NCBI GenBank assembly: GCA_937916125.1
Contig: CALGGE010000010.1
Span: 1-5,225, forward strand
Reading direction: 5' to 3'
Source: an uncultured Elusimicrobia bacterium
GTDB lineage: Bacteria; Elusimicrobiota; Endomicrobiia; Endomicrobiales; Endomicrobiaceae
DNA: 5,225 nucleotides
Positions 4,735 through 5,225 of this stretch are shown here, one piece after another. The position numbers and the translations under genes were made by a program. The notes beneath the pieces were generated by a model. It had not been told where the DNA came from and made no database searches. It saw only the letters and a list, made by a program, of their open reading frames with translations. Numbering within the stretch: position 1 is the stretch's first letter; each line of letters opens with the position of its first letter.

Positions 4735-5225
4735 CTATTCCTCCTTTTGTTTCTGGTCAGCGAGCCCGTCAAGGACGGGATCGTCTTCACTGCGTTTGCG
4801 TACCGGCGGGACAAGCTTTTCCTCCATTCCGTAATTGAATTTGGCGTGCTCTCCGTAAAGCTTTATCCTCGTGACGTACTCCTTGAGGTACCTGAAGGCG
4901 GAAGTGACCATGCACGTGGTCTCGTCCACCGAAATGTCGATGAATCCTTCCGAAGCCGCCCTCTTGAGAAAGGAATTCACCCTTGTCGAGAGGAGTCCGT
5001 CGTCGGAAGGAGGAAGGATGGACTTTAGTTCATCATTCTCGTCGAAGAACCTCTGAAGTTCGTATGTCTTGAACTGGTATCCAGGAGAAAGTTCGGGGTT
5101 GAACTTCAGGAAGGCGTGGAGCATGGGAACATAGGTCCCGATATCCGTTCTGAGCCTGCTCTGGACGGAGGATGAGGACTTCTCTTCGCACAGGTGGACG
5201 TATCCGTTGCCCTTCTCGAGGTAAT
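4735..5225 (-). CDS. Small protein upstream of the SMC-like ATPase, possibly MukE/JetB-like (5' end outside window)
   Basis: The frame is open from the window edge to TAG at 4735-4737, giving 162 complete codons. ATG 5124 is not a convincing start, because coding-like sequence continues upstream of it (for example NGYVHL, LRTDIGTYVP). The product is charged and apparently soluble, with no membrane segment. The stretch YELQRFF ... LLSTRVNSFLKRAASEGFIDI looks like a helix-turn-helix or winged-helix unit, and the C-terminus is acidic and lysine-rich. Its place directly before, and nearly touching, a JetC/MukB-like gene matches the MukE-like middle subunit of condensin or Wadjet operons (order A-B-C-D). 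I do not recognise the sequence itself as a named family, so the role rests on position and length. Confidence 0.4.
   Translation of the reverse strand, partial: YLEKGNGYVHLCEEKSSSSVQSRLRTDIGTYVPMLHAFLKFNPELSPGYQFKTYELQRFFDENDELKSILPPSDDGLLSTRVNSFLKRAASEGFIDISVDETTCMVTSAFRYLKEYVTRIKLYGEHAKFNYGMEEKLVPPVRKRSEDDPVLDGLADQKQKEE
4739..4746 (-). promoter_or_regulatory. Ribosome binding site of the SMC-like ATPase gene
   Basis: AAGGAGGA on the minus strand overlaps the last codons of the preceding gene and lies about 8 bases before the ATG at 4731. This indicates translation in an operon with the upstream gene. Confidence 0.75.

Noticed and set aside
4547..4834. Continuation of the secreted protein beyond the junction
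   Set aside because: The frame stays open only because it runs antisense through the GC-rich genes; the translation there is Ser/Arg/Pro-rich, with no resemblance to the first part.
4657..5056. Plus-strand frames opposite the two GC-rich genes
   Set aside because: GC-rich coding DNA often leaves the opposite strand open; the minus-strand frames have a P-loop, a strong ribosome site and operon spacing, and these have none.

Overview
The window has two parts of different origin. Bases 1 to about 4545 are AT-rich and read as one genome: a low-GC bacterium whose spacers are full of short dispersed repeats. A secreted protein with an N-terminal IQDLHCH stretch, and repeat-derived coding such as YNVQCT, recall Elusimicrobiota or Omnitrophota. 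That is from memory of similar proteins and is only tentative. From about 4550 to the end the DNA is clearly richer in GC (31/60 and 40/60 G+C at 4561-4620 and 4621-4680, against 7/40 at 4501-4540), and the genes run on the minus strand.

Layout. 1-15 is the last four codons and stop of an upstream gene, identical to the end of the pstB that follows. 16-235 is a patchwork of short repeats. 236-997 encodes PstB, the phosphate-import ATPase, with a badly degraded ABC signature motif (LSLEQ for LSGGQ). 998-1118 begins with a near-perfect copy of bases 1-79. 1119-1781 encodes PhoU, the regulator that normally accompanies PstB. 1782-1919 is a short gap holding a 26-codon reading frame that resembles the start of a Fic-associated antitoxin. 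1920-4100 (minus) encodes a large membrane protein that joins a GT39/ArnT-like glycosyltransferase to a PAP2 lipid phosphatase. It carries a copy of one of the spacer repeats in frame. 4101-4264 is an AT-rich divergent promoter region. 4265 to about 4545 (plus) is the start of a secreted protein, cut off at the composition break. On the far side lie two minus-strand genes: the N-terminus of a MukB/JetC-like SMC ATPase, also cut at the break, and upstream of it the C-terminal part of a small protein placed like MukE/JetB.

How the genes work together. PstB and PhoU are the ATPase and signalling ends of the Pst phosphate system, and the copied PstB tail at base 1 suggests a second pstB just upstream. 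In the glycosyltransferase-phosphatase the two activities could be coupled, with sugar transfer from a polyprenyl-phosphate donor and dephosphorylation of a lipid carrier in one polypeptide. The two GC-rich genes look like the B-C part of a Wadjet/condensin-like operon. Because both genes at the 4545 break lose their 3' ends, and the composition changes within about 15 bases, the join may be an assembly chimera. It should be verified before any biological link is drawn between the two parts.
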